Source: Onthophagus taurus (lineage: Eukaryota; Arthropoda; Insecta; Coleoptera; Scarabaeidae). Taken from it: a DNA stretch of 64,000 nt. A program made the position numbers and the translations under genes. Of this stretch, positions 11,713 to 22,960 are shown piece by piece. Each line of letters starts with the position of its first letter. Position 1 is the first letter of the stretch. The notes below the pieces were generated by a model. It saw nothing but the letters and a program-made list of their open reading frames with translations, ran no database searches and had not been told where the DNA came from. The stretch covers positions 20,274,001 to 20,338,000 of the forward strand of contig NC_091968.1 in NCBI RefSeq assembly GCF_036711975.1. The letters are read 5' to 3'.

Positions 11713-12130
11713 CTTAATATTATAACAACTAATGTACAGTAAAACAAAACAGTATTGAGTCCGGACTTAAAACCTAAATATTGGATATCTTTTAGAGCCA
11801 AAGAGTATTAAAAACCATTAATACTATTTGGTTCTGTTTAATAGAGGACTTAATATCAATAATCTGCACCTAACTAGCAAACGGGAAGAAACTTGACTTA
11901 ATACGCGTCACCATTGGAAAAAGCGGAAAAAACACTTAAAGGTCAATCAAAACCTCAAAAATTGAAACAAATTGACTTAATACTGTTTGGCTCTAAGGCT
12001 GATATAAGTTACCATAAAATGTGATGAGCAAATGCTGTGATTCTAAATGCAGACAATAAGCAGACATAATAATAAATTCAGAGACAAAGTACACTAATTG
12101 TAAGAAGAAAAAACAAGAATTAAAAGTAAA
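11713..12130 (+). repeat. Tc1-associated repeat, direct copy
   Basis: Homologous in inverse orientation to 4555-4937. It contains several GACTTAATA words and starts exactly where the LINE coding debris ends. It is probably the 5' region of the Tc1-like element whose transposase fragment follows. Confidence 0.7.
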
Positions 12131-12369
12131 ACCAGATCAGTTTGTTTCCTTTTTGGCTTCCGTAGAATATGATCAAATAAACATGACTGACGAAAGAAAT
12201 GTTTTGCATAGCAAACAGTAGTTCATACTTTTTCAAACCTACTGACAAAAACAAGGTTACCGCAGTTTATTAGGTTTTTGTAAAACATAATAAGATGAAA
12301 AAATCAACAAACAATGCAAAAACTAACACGATAAAAGTGTACATACAATGCACTTGCGTTAAAGAAATA

Positions 12370-12770
12370 AAGTAGGAGTTGCAAAAGGATCCATACAATG
12401 AGACTGATTCATTGCTAGCAAAGTTCGTACAGGCCAAAGAAACTTTTTAGTGGAGATATAAGCTCCATATTAAAAGAAGTGAGCGAAAACCCTAGAGTTA
12501 GCACACCAAAATTAGCTGACCACATCTTGAGTGTACCTATAAGTCTGTACATCCAAGAACCGTACAAAGAGTTCTACGGGATAATGGATTTTTCAGCAGA
12601 AAACCGCTGATTTCAGAAAAGAATCGTCGTCTTTGACTAGAATTTGCTCAATCTTATGTCGACAAGGGAATGGATTTCTGGTCCAAGGTTTTGTTTACTG
12701 ACGAGTCGAAGTACAACCTTTTTGGAATTGATTTGGAGGAAACAAAACACGGCAAAACAAAATATAATTG
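12370..12770 (+). pseudogene. Tc1-like transposase fragment
   Basis: With shifts, the sequence reads VSENPRVSTPKLADHI, then VHPRTVQRVLRDNGFFSRKP (the second helix-turn-helix of Tc1-type transposases), RLEFAQSYVDKG-like, and WSKVLFTDESKYNLFG containing the first catalytic aspartate. It stops at about 12770, where a LINE fragment begins, so the second aspartate and the glutamate are missing. It is a dead 3'-truncated copy. Confidence 0.8.
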
Positions 12771-13460
12771 AATGGTGTATGTAGACTTTTGTCCGCCGCT
12801 GTATATGGAATTTCGACGGCTTTTCTAAAAGTCATACCTGCGATGGCAGAATGTATAACATATTTAAAAAATGCATGTTTGAAACATGGTGTTTTTCCTG
12901 ACGAGTTAAAAGTTGCTAAAATATGTCCTATCTACAAAAAGGGACATTTGGAGAATCCAGCAATCTATAGACCAATAGCGATTCTGCCTGCAATTTCAAA
13001 ATTTTCATCCTAGATATAAAAGGGCGATCTATTACTAGTGAAGACCATAGAATCTATTATCAAGGCAATCGATAACTTCATATTTATCTAATGGGACACA
13101 AACGGTAATAATAGATAGAACTCTGTCTAAAATGTATGATATTAATGTAGGAGTGCCATAAGAGTCCATCCTAGGTACTGTTTTGTTCGTAATCTATGTT
13201 AATGAAATTCCTTATTCTGTGCCTAATGACAGTGTGTGATTGTACGCGGATGACATCACTTTTATATCAATTCATCATTGGATGGTCTGCGAAATAAAAC
13301 CCATCAAACATTAGTAGCTGCAAAGGAATGGTTTTGAGCAAAAGGGCTAAAACTAAACGAAGAAAAGACATTCTCAAAACAATGTCGGGACAGAGCAGAA
13401 AGAGTTTTCCTTTTTCAAAAAGGGCACTGAGGGTGCTATGCAATCTTAAATCCAATCAAA
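12771..13460 (+). pseudogene. Non-LTR reverse transcriptase fragment
   Basis: FPDELKVAKICPIYKKGH and YRPIAILPAISK (RT finger, 12890-13005) are followed, after shifts, by VGVP-stop-ESILGTVLFVIYVN and LYADDITF (about 13240). This is a different lineage from the neighbouring R1/jockey-like copies, judging by the finger block. It has several stops and no intact domain. Confidence 0.75.
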
Positions 13461-13810
13461 GTTGCAAACAATATTTTAAAGAGCAACGTATACTTACCCT
13501 ATATTCAGTATATTATATATATATTATGTTATGGTAAATATGATTAATCTGTAATTATGCATAATCACCACTAAATTTAGTAAATATAATAAATTTTTGA
13601 TAATTTACCAAATTAACCGGTTTGTTTGCATAATTTCCAACTCGTAATGGTAAATTGGATAAAAGTCCCTAAGTTTACGAAAATCCGTTCAGTTTGTGCA
13701 ACTGCTTGGCTTCTATCAACACGTGACAACCACGTGATTTCAGTAGTAGGTCTCATTTCGTTGCATCTAGACGTTTTTTCGCTAGCCTCTCGTATTTTAT
13801 AAAATATTCA
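13461..13810. other. Intergenic
   Basis: AT-rich, with a TATATATATA run near 13510. No gene or repeat was recognised. Confidence 0.5.
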
Positions 13811-15460
13811 ATAATGGCTGGTATGCTTGAGCGTTTTAATTCCAAATTAATTAATATTATGGATACTAAGAAAGCAAACAGTGGTTTTCTGACGAAAGAA
13901 AGATATGTTGCTTTGTTAAAAAAAGTGAATAATAGTAAAAACAAAAGTACTGGGAAAAACTGGAAGATTATCAAAGACTAAACGATACGATGTAATGAAA
14001 GTAGGCACTACTAAAGGTAGTAACTAAAGGTAGCTCCAATGTTAGATTTTACGTGTACTTTGAAGAAGTTTGTATCATAATTTAAAAGGTACAGTTATTA
14101 ATAGGCCGTGGTGGTAGAAACAGGATGTTAAAAGAACTTCAAAAAAAAGTACAAAAACATTACTACATGATTTACTTAAAATTGTGTGAAAGTTGGCAAA
14201 AAAAAACCAAGGTACCTAAGAAACGACTTGTTGTTAGGCCAATGGTCTTTCAAGAGATGAACTCAAGATGCCAGGTGGACCTAATATAACTTTAAGTTTA
14301 TATTAGTCTATCAAGACCACTTGACGAAGTTCGTACAGTTGCATGCCAAAAAAAGTAAACGTACAGAGGAGGTTGCATATCACGTAATTGATATTTTTAC
14401 TATATTTGGAACTCCCAGTGTACTGCAAAGTGACAACGATCGTGAGTTTAGTAAGAAAATCGTAGAAGAAGCTTGTGCAATGTGGCCGCATCTGAAAATT
14501 GTGCACGCAAAACCTAGGCAAAGCCAGACTCAAGGTTCGGTTAAACGTGCAAACCAGGATATTGAAAATATGCAAAGTTCTTGTTTGGAAAGCAATCACA
14601 GCACTAAATGATCCGAAGAGTTACGTTTTGTGCAACTTATGAAAACTAGAGCATTTCATGAAGGCATCAAGTGTTCTTCTTATGAAGCAATGTTTGGGAC
14701 GCCTGCAAAATTTGTCTTCTTTCCCGAATGAGTCTATCGAACATCTTAGAACTGAAGAAGAACTTGAGGCATTAATCGAGACAGTTAATAAGGCTTCCGA
14801 AAGCACCAATAGCGAAATAGAAAATGTTTCTAATATGGACAATAACGATCTATCTCAATCTGAAGTTAATTTTAAGACTCAGAAAGAAAATGGCCCTAAT
14901 CCAGACAGATATTTTATACAGGTAAGAGCAAGTAAGAAAACATAGAATGAGTGCTAAAGAAGGTTTAGAATTACAAGCAAAGGAAATGTTGAAGATTTCA
15001 AATCTTAAATTTCCAACTGGTAAAGTTAGTGATACAGTGAAATTACGAACACCAGACGTTGACTAAGCAAGAAGTGATCCCCGAAATTTATTAGCGGTGA
15101 TATTAGAAGTTCAAAATGAAGAGGTTTATCAGTTAGGAACGAAACCAGGAAGACTTTCGCAGTTGTATACCAGAAATCAATTCATAATCTAGCAATATCA
15201 CTTCGAGAATGCGTTAGGAAGACATCTCTTTCTCTATTTCTAGAAAATAAGCTTAATTGTATAAAAAAAAAACATACAAAGGAAAATAGGCGAGTTCTTA
15301 CTAGGCTTGTACTAGTTAGAACAGCTGCTCTAACTAACCTAAGAAACAAAAAAAGAAAAATATGACTCGGCCAAAAATTAAAAAGCAACAGCTAGATACA
15401 ACAACAAGATTGCAAAACATGTCAGATCAGCGTTTGCCCCCATGTAGACATTGTTCAAGA
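13811..15460 (+). pseudogene. KRBA2-like integrase relic
   Basis: It starts with MAGMLERFNSKL and LTKERYVALLKKV, then KRYDVM. After a degenerate middle come TKFVQLHAKKSKRTEEVAYH and LQSDNDREFSKKIVEEAC (the integrase D-block, about 14425), VHAKPRQSQTQGSVKRANQD, the RAFHEGIKCSSYEAMFGTPA block, and a tail with KLRTPDVD and LAVILEVQNEEVYQLGTK. This order matches the multicopy insect genes annotated as KRAB-A domain-containing protein 2-like, which carry an rve-type integrase core. Several frameshifts and stops are present. It is probably a domesticated-like or Ginger-related transposon relic. Confidence 0.8.
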
Positions 15461-15699
15461 AAACAATAATTTTTCGGTGTAAATTTAAACCTTCCTAGTG
15501 AGAACCCTTTGCAATTATCGTCCACCTCATTATATTTCGAAGTTATTTGAAATATGTATGACCGGTCTTCCGCGAAATCACGTATTTATTCGGTGAACAT
15601 CATTTCGGAAAGTTATCAGTTGGTAGAGATACTGTGGTTCCTTATAGTTTATAATTTTATGGTATACGATATTTAGCCATTACGCCTCCTTCAATTTAT

Positions 15700-16390
15700 A
15701 AGATATTCTGTTTTTTTGCATATTCGTAATACTCAACGCGTGGATCAAAGGAAACATACATCTGCAAATCATCCGCATACATATGGTACTCACAATGATT
15801 TAACCCCCTAACGATTTGAGATGTATATAAAGAAAATAGAATAGGCCCTAAAATAGTACCTTGTAGTACACCCTTGCTCAAACAGCGAAATTCAGACAAA
15901 GCATCACGATTCTAAGTTTAAAGCAGATTCACTGAAGCCAATATACTTTAACAATTCCACAAGCAAGTCATGACAAACACTATCAAAAGCCCTACTAAAA
16001 TCCAACAAGACTACCAACTTACATAATCCTTTATTTTGAGCTTGTAAAATATCATTAGTTACCTTGAGTACCGCAGCTATGGTTTCTACGAAAACGAGAT
16101 TGATGCTTCGGTAAAACATTATTAAGTTGAACAAATTGATGCAACTGATTAAACATAATTCTTTCCAGAACTTTAGATAAAATTGGCAATATGCTAATCG
16201 GCCGCAGATCTTTAGGCTCAGATGGGTCACGTTTTTTTGGGATAGGAACCACAATTGTCAACTTCCAACAATCAGGTACTTCGAAAGTGTCAATGCAAAC
16301 ATTGAGTAAATGTGTCAAGTAGGGTAATATAAATGGAAGACACGTATTCAACATACTCATACTGATATTATCAGCGCCGGCAGCTCTATA
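15700..16390 (-). pseudogene. R1/jockey-like LINE, RT part, 3' of an insertion
   Basis: On the minus strand the frame reads RAAGADNISMSML, then VVPIPKKRDPSEPKDLRPIS, then VVLLDFSRAFDSVCHD (palm), then [20 protein letters not shown] and [14 protein letters not shown] (catalytic YADD), and stops near 15700. The 5' part of the same copy continues at 18193-18575. The two halves are separated by the transposon at 16391-18192. It is frameshifted at about 16075 and 15900. Confidence 0.85.
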
Positions 16391-16642
16391 CCTTTTCACG
16401 CACAAATTGGCACTAATCAGAATCAAAATGACATTAGTCAAAATCAAATTGGCAATGTCAATTTCAAATTGGCATTAGTCAAAATCAAATTGACAATAAT
16501 CAAAATTAAAATGGCATTAGTCAATATCAAATTGGCAATAAACAATATCATATTGGCATTAATCAACAAATTTAGCACTAATCAAAAGCAAATCGGCATT
16601 AAACAAAATCAAAATGACATTAGTCCATATCATATTGGCACC
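16391..16642 (+). repeat. Left inverted repeat, internally a degenerate tandem array
   Basis: About a dozen head-to-tail variants of a unit like AATTGGCATTAGTCAAAATC, with changes such as ATTGACAATAATCAA and ATGACATTAGTC. It pairs with 17948-18192. Confidence 0.9.
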
Positions 16643-16766
16643 AAACAATATCAAGATGGCATGAAAAATAAATGTACAAATCGGTGTCAAACAATTGTTA
16701 ACTTATCGGCTATTGTCAAGTTTATGGTAATTTATTGCGAGATTTCAACTATTATATTCACACGAG

Positions 16767-17797
16767 ATGCCTTATTTAAAGAAAAATGCTGCTGCAAATC
16801 TGAGGACACAGATTTGCGCTTTGTATAATGCCAATGGTGACTGGCGTAATCTTGCAAACGTACTACAGGTGCCAAAAAGAACCGCGTATCGATGGGTTAA
16901 CAACCAAGAACAACCGGAAAAGCAGCGAGGAGGTAAACGTAGAGCTAAAATAACTGATGAGCACCGTCAATTCATGGAACGTTCAGTCGAAGAAAATCCT
17001 AAAATTACTCTTAAAGGACTGAGTGAAAAAATCCGTGAAGATTTTGCACTCAATGTCTCCAACGAATGCGTTCGTTTACTTTGAAGACTGCTCGTAGAGA
17101 ACCAGAGAACGCGAATAGTATTCAAACGAAAACAAGCAGGAGTATTTATGTAGAAAATTTATTGGATCTTCAAGCACAAAATATACCTATCATATACATG
17201 GACGAGACAAACTTTAATTTGTTCATATCGCGGACTCAGGGTCGTTCAAAAAAAGGGACTCGCTGCACAACAGTGTCTGCAGGTTGCAGAGGGTCGAATA
17301 TTCACCTAATAGGATGCATTGGAAACATGGGGCTAATTCATTCCGAACTACGTCGGGGCTCTTTCAAGAAGCCGGAAGCAAATGAATTTGTGAGGCAATG
17401 CCTAAGAAGAGCGCAAGGCCTTTACCAAACTGGAGTTGCATTAGTTATTGATAATGCTCCATGCCACTCTACTATTGAAGAGGTTTTTGCAGAAAACGAA
17501 TTTGAACACCACACACTTTTACGACTAAGTCCGTACAGCCCTATGTTTAATCCTATTGAACAAGCGTGGTCTGCATTAAAAGCAGGAGTAAAAGCAGATA
17601 TGGCTGTACAGCTAAATAACATCTTGGCTGGTGCTGACCGGGATCATCTGACTCAAACAGAATATCGAATGCAGAAATTAGAGAACACCGTTCATAATAA
17701 TATGGATAAGATTACTGTTGCCAATTGCGCAATGTTTATTGCCCACATCCAACGATTTATCCCTTCTGCATTGAATATGCAAGATATAAATTTTTAA
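16767..17797 (+). pseudogene. DD35E transposase, one frame break
   Basis: The first frame (16767-17084) holds an N-terminal helix-turn-helix (NLANVLQVPKRTAYRWVN) and a second DNA-binding block (ITLKGLSEKIREDFALNVSN). A small deletion and frameshift near 17080 leads to the second frame (17066-17797). That frame holds the catalytic core: IPIIYMDETNFNLF (first D), VALVIDNAPCHS (second D) and MFNPIEQAWSALK (E). Thirty-five residues separate the second D from the E, and all three catalytic residues are present. The polypeptide would be about 340 residues if the break were absent. This spacing differs from classical DD34E Tc1 and DD34D mariner. The single break suggests fairly recent activity. Confidence 0.88.
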
Positions 17798-17947
17798 GAG
17801 TGTTATTTAAAACATAACGTTGCCTACTTTCTTAAGTAATATAATTGTTATCTACTGTGTTTGTAAGTCAATAAAATGTTTTTGCCCATTTCATTTTATT
17901 TAATGCTGATATATAATTTTATTTCCATGTCAATTTAAAATTCATAA

Positions 17948-18192
17948 GTGCCAATATGATATGGACTAATGTCATTTTGATTTTGTTTAATGCCGATTTG
18001 CTTTTGATTAGTGCTAAATTTGTTGAGTAATGCCAATATGATATTGTTTATTGCCAATTTGACTAATGCCATTTTAATTTTGATTTTTGTCAATTTGATT
18101 TTGACTAATGCCAATTTGAAATTGACATTGCCAATTTGATTTTGACTAATGTCATTTTGATTCTGATTAGTGCCAATTTGTGCTTGAAAAGG
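17948..18192 (-). repeat. Right inverted repeat, internally a degenerate tandem array
   Basis: Reverse complement of 16391-16642, with one or two units lost relative to it. Confidence 0.9.
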
Positions 18193-18575
18193 TATAGAAG
18201 AAATTGAGGAAATAGCTTTTATTACATCAGATTCGGATACAAAGACAAACTTAAAATTAGTTTGAATCAAATTTAAAGGCGGTAAGTCATTAAAATTGAA
18301 ACGAGTTGCAAGGTTCAAAGAAGGGGCTGAATCAATAAAGAAATCGTTAACCTCATCTGGTCGATTCAAATGAGCAGGGATTTGCTGTGAACATTTCGTA
18401 CCACAAATACCCAAATTATTCAACTGTTTCCACAATTCAGCACCCCGAAACGTCTGATATAAATATTCTAGATACGATTTTCTTTCTCTTCTAATGCAGG
18501 TTGTAGTAAAATTCCTCAGCTCCTTATAAGCAACCCAATCAGCACCAGAACAAGTACGCTTGTATTTAGTCTATA
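18193..18575 (-). pseudogene. R1/jockey-like LINE, 5' half of the interrupted copy
   Basis: Minus-strand codons read ADWVAYKELRNFTTTCIRRE, QTFRGAELWKQLNNLG and NRPDEVNDFFIDS, ending in SESDVIKAISSISS directly at the transposon insertion. This is the linker between endonuclease and reverse transcriptase. The same linker is seen at 9904-10278 and 55614-56000. Upstream of 18575 the copy is truncated. Confidence 0.85.
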
Positions 18576-20021
18576 TCAGATGTGTAAGGGATAATGCGAG
18601 TCTGATAAGTGCAAATGTAAAAAATCTGGCAAAATTTGTAATTCTAAATATCATAAATGTCTAATATGCTTAAATAAGTAAAATATTTAGTAATTTGTAG
18701 TAATAGTGCTGTTTGTTTTTTTTATGTGCAACTGTTTTCTACAAATTCATATAAATTGTATTTTTTTCATTTCACAACACCTATATCACCCTATACTTTT
18801 ATATTTTGAAATACTCGTTTGAAACCCCACCTAACAACAACAATAAAAAAAAACAGGATTAATACGAAACAAGAACTTCTAAAAAGGACTGCTCCCACCG
18901 ATAAATTGAATTTGACCGGACCGGATGTCCTTTTTCCCCTTTTCTTCTCTTAGAGAATTCGTTCTTCGGGGGGATTTGTTCTGCTTCCCGGCAGTTTTTG
19001 GGGGAGTTTGGTCCGATTTTTCACCCCTCTCGGCGTTCGCTGGAATGTGCTTTCTCCTGCTGATGGTGCTACCGCTCCCGTTACCCTCCCCGAATCGATT
19101 TAGGACGGGGTCGACCAAAAATTGTGTCAACCCCACAACGACAAGAGAAAACTCGCACCTCCCGAACCCATTCAAAAACGACTCAAAATATTAAATCAGC
19201 CAATATTCGAAAGATATTACCCTCGATTTATGGTGGTTTTATTTGATTTTTTTTTTCGATTCTCTTTATGGACTTTGATTTACAAAATACAATAAATATA
19301 TATTTTTTTTTGAGTAAATTTAAAATTCAATAAAATCGAAAATAGAAATTAATAACAAATATTATCATAAACGATTTTATAATCGTTATGAAGTTTCGCT
19401 TTCATTGTTCAGTGAATCGATGATTGATGAATTATTGGATGGTTGGTTCGGTTGGGTTCAATTGGAGGAAGTCGGTTCAATTTGAGGACAAGAAATCAGG
19501 TCCCATTGATGAATTTGTGGGCGGATTTCATGATTAATTATGTTTAGCCGTTAAATTTGATTAAACAGAAAAACTGTTAGATTTTAAAATTGCTGCATAA
19601 AAGCATTAATCAATTTAGGATTCAATAAAACAAGAAATTTTCAAAGAAAGTATCCATTTTCTAATCAAACCTCATTTTTTGCTAGTATGGAGCAGAAATG
19701 AGAAAATCATAGCAGAAAATCATGGAAGTTGAAGGCAATAAAGAAGCCAATACCTAGATCTTAGCCTTTTAGACTAAAATTTTCAAAACGAGCTTAAATT
19801 ATAGAGCTGTGACTGGGATGCCTAGCATTTTATCCATTATGACAATGAATTTAAAAAGATAATAATAGACGGAGCCAGAGCCAGAGCCAGAGCCAGAGAT
19901 AGTAGTAAGCTAAGCAACAAGGCAGAATTGAAGACTCTCTAAGAATGTAAATAAATCTTGGAACATAACTCCCATATCCTAATGAAAGAATGGGAAGTAA
20001 TAGTTTTCAAGCATTCTTATA
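18576..20021. other. Intergenic, with a GC-rich patch at 18885-19160
   Basis: The patch 18885-19160 is markedly richer in G+C and CpG than its surroundings. It is open on both strands (89 and 98 codons) but without any domain or convincing splice context. It may be a promoter or 5' untranslated exon of a gene not otherwise visible. A short hexamer run (GAGCCA, four copies) lies at about 19873-19898. Nothing else was recognised. Confidence 0.5.
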
Positions 20022-20188
20022 CAGTGTGTTAATTAATTATCGTACTCGACGTCATCATTGCAAGTATGCAACCAATATCACTGCGCAATACGCATCATAC
20101 GCAAATCGCGTATTGCAATAAAAATACTGTGATATTGGTTGCATACTTGTAATGATGACGTCGAGTACGATAATTAATTAACACACTG
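20022..20188. mobile_element. Palindromic MITE, 167 bp, TA-flanked
   Basis: CAGTGTGTTAATTAATTATC at the left end pairs with its reverse complement at the right end. The arms are about 68 nt and nearly perfect (through CGTCATCATT and GCAACCAATATCAC). TA flanks both ends. It has no coding capacity, and the short non-autonomous Tc1/mariner type fits best. Confidence 0.93.
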
Positions 20189-22040
20189 TACTATCCGGAC
20201 GACACTCTACATTGGCCACGTGGAATAAATGAATTTCGACGTATTGTAGAGCTAACACTGAGAAAACATAGAGAAAAACGTAAGAAAATGGCCTTTATTG
20301 TTGCCCTATGTCCACCAGGAGTGACCCAAAATAAGCCAGTAAGTCAACTCACTTGAAAGTATTAATGACATAGTTGCTGCCCAAGATTCGAGAGATGAAA
20401 ATAAAATAATAAATAATTTGTCAGGTAATCAGTTACGCACAAAAGTAGAAGTTATGCATACTCGTGATGAAATAGGCGAGTGGGAAACTGAATGATGTCT
20501 TCATTTATAAAAAATACAACTGAAGATGAAATTCGATGTTTTTCAAGAATTCTACTGTTAAGTGGCTATTCACCTCATCCTATACATCTATCAGTACACG
20601 ATACGTAAACATTCTAAAGATACAAATAAGACTTTAGTATGTGAAGCTATGTTGCGAAAAAGATTTCCCTTCATAATGCAAAATTCAGCTTCTTATTTTT
20701 GAATTTGTCTTAAACTGCCTTGATATGATAGTCCAAGGCGGTAAAAAAGTACACAATTGTTTAATAAGTTCGATAACTTTCAATAAATTTTCAACATTTT
20801 TTTATTGAGTAGAGAAAGACTGCCATAACCGCATCAGTTTTCTTCATACATATTGCTTGATTAACAGCAATAGTGATATTGTTGACCAACAACATATCGA
20901 TTTAAAAAGAAATCTAGCTATGCATCAATGTCGCCGATAGCTACAGAACTGTTTTTCTTAAAAAAGGGGACAGATCTTTTAAACTATGATAGATGAAGTC
21001 AAGTTATACGCCAAGATACACATGGCTTAATGGGTATTCATCTGTATGATCTTAACAGCTTCCTGAATAAGTGAAATCTCCTATTTCCAAAACGATGCAT
21101 TAAAGTAACATCAAATCTGCGTTCTTATATGGCATAATTAAGCTTCCGGCGGTTGCGAATGAATTTATGACAAGAACTTTCCTAGAACTTTTACACTACG
21201 AAGATGTTTCATGAAGTAATCTTCTAAGTTGTTATTCTATTGGTTGGGACATGCTTACTCTACCACATTACAGTATCCCTATATTTCAAGATCTTCAGCT
21301 TCTTCCATAAGGATGTGTTGCTCAGACAAAAAACTATTTCTTGAAGGAAATGATTCTTCTAAGATTATCACTACCAATTGAAACATTATGATATATAACT
21401 GAACCATTTAAATTTTCTGCATCCTAGATATCCGATGTTCCCTGCTTATTTTGGCTCTCTGGGTAATCCGCCAGAATAAAGCTCTTCTAATACCAGAGTA
21501 CAATCAAAATTCCAACAACCTGTAATCATATATATGATAGAAAGCTTTATAATAAATTTTGTGTCTGATTTTCGACAGTAATATTGGATGGCCAGTAAAT
21601 ACACATCTTTCAAAATCATGCCTGATATTTCCAAATATCGTTCTATGCAACTTGGTGCGAATTGGAAATAGGCCAAGTTTATGGAGTGTGATCAAGATAA
21701 CTAGCAATAAGATGGCAGAATGCCGAATTCATATCATTACCTCAACAACCTCATTAGTACAAACGAGAAAGAAACTTGCAGCTGGAATATCTATATCTTC
21801 CTTCGACAGAATGAATTCTAGTCGACGCTCCTCTTGATCTATTTCCATGGTTATCATGAATAATAATATGGTAAGAGCTAAACTATCTTGGTAAAGTTCT
21901 GTTACAGTACATTTTTGCGACTTTATCGAGTCGTGGTTCTTTTATCTCTTACGCAAGACTTCTTCTTGGAGTCTAAAATTTGTAATATGTACATTGTGAA
22001 TATAGAATTCATTTCTAAGTTAGAAATTTCTGATCTCCTC
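20189..22040. other. Region without a recognisable gene
   Basis: Open frames of up to 92 codons (for example 21559-21837) show no motif, splice context or membrane pattern that I trust. It may be old degenerate transposon sequence. Confidence 0.45.
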
Positions 22041-22472
22041 ACCAGTGTCATAAGAAAATTATTTTACTTATACATATGCTGAAATTTGCATAGTATAATA
22101 CCAGATTTTTTCTTGATGTCTACAACCAGTGATGTGCATAACGTATTGGCAGACTTCTTGTTGAAGCCTGGAATCTATAATTTGCATATTGAATTTGTAA
22201 TCTGAACAATGTGATATTAGACGACTTTTTTCAATCTAGAATTTTCTGATCTCCTCACCAGTGTCATAAGAAAATTATTTTACTTATACATATGCTGAAA
22301 TTTGCACAGTATAATACCAGATTTTTTCTTGATGTCTACAACCAGTGATGTGCATAACGTATTGGCAGACTTCTTGTTGAAGCCTGGAATCTATAATTTG
22401 CATATTGAATTTGTAATCTGAACAATGTGATATTAGACGACATTTTCAATCTAGAATTTGCAGTCTGTTCAA
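22041..22472. repeat. 216-bp tandem duplication
   Basis: The segment starting ACCAGTGTCATAAGAAAATT at 22041 is repeated at 22257 almost unchanged, including the CCAGATTTTTTCTTGATGTC and GTATTGGCAGACTTCTTGTT words. Few differences are visible, so the duplication is recent. Confidence 0.9.
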
Positions 22473-22960
22473 AATGATACCAGGTTTTTTTTCTTAGAAT
22501 CAGAAATCTGTGATCAGCACAGTGTGATACCATATCTTTTCTTGAAGTATGAAACCTGTAATATGCAATATCTTCTAGGTATTTGAAGTCTGTACCTTGT
22601 ACAATGTAACATAAAACTTCTTCTTGAAGTCTGAGACATACGATCAACACAACGTTAAGCGAGATTTCTTCTTGAAGTACGATTGATACAATTATGATCT
22701 GCACAGTGTGATATCAGAGTGCAACTCAATGGTTGTCATTGAGTTACACAATGCAATACCAAATTTCACCTTGAAATCTAGAATCTATGATCAGCATACG
22801 GTGATACTAGATATCTTGGTGTCTGGACAATGTATTACCAGATCTCTGCTTAATACCTTTTTGCTTAATATTTCAGCACAGCGTACTACCAGATTGTTTC
22901 TTAGAGCATGAACTCTTTAATTTGCACAGAGTGATACTAGACTTCTTCTTTACAGTATCT
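22090..22960. repeat. Degenerate ~50-bp minisatellite
   Basis: Variants of a motif like CTGTGATCAGCACAGTGTGA followed by TACCAGATTTCTTCTTGAAG recur about every 48-55 bp, for example near 22510, 22560, 22600, 22645 and 22695. The same motif family opens each 1357-bp unit downstream. Confidence 0.7.

Larger units (their letters stand above)
16391..18192 (+). mobile_element. DD35E Tc1/mariner-type element with tandem-repeat inverted termini
   Basis: The element is bounded by CCTTTTCACGCACAAATTGG at 16391 and its near-perfect reverse complement ending at 18192, with TA on each side. It interrupts a LINE reading frame between the codons for AISSIS and RAAGADN, which defines both ends precisely. 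Terminal repeats are about 250 bp and are built from ~18-22-bp imperfect units. One transposase gene lies inside on the plus strand. TA target choice, size (1.8 kb) and transposase motifs place it in the IS630-Tc1-mariner superfamily. Confidence 0.92.

Noticed and set aside
14303-14842. Minus-strand frames of 98 and 73 codons
   Set aside because: Antisense of the KRBA2-like integrase relic, which has recognisable motifs on the plus strand.
18879-19194. Overlapping 98- and 89-codon frames on opposite strands
   Set aside because: They arise from a GC-rich patch that lacks stops by composition. No motif or convincing splice sites.
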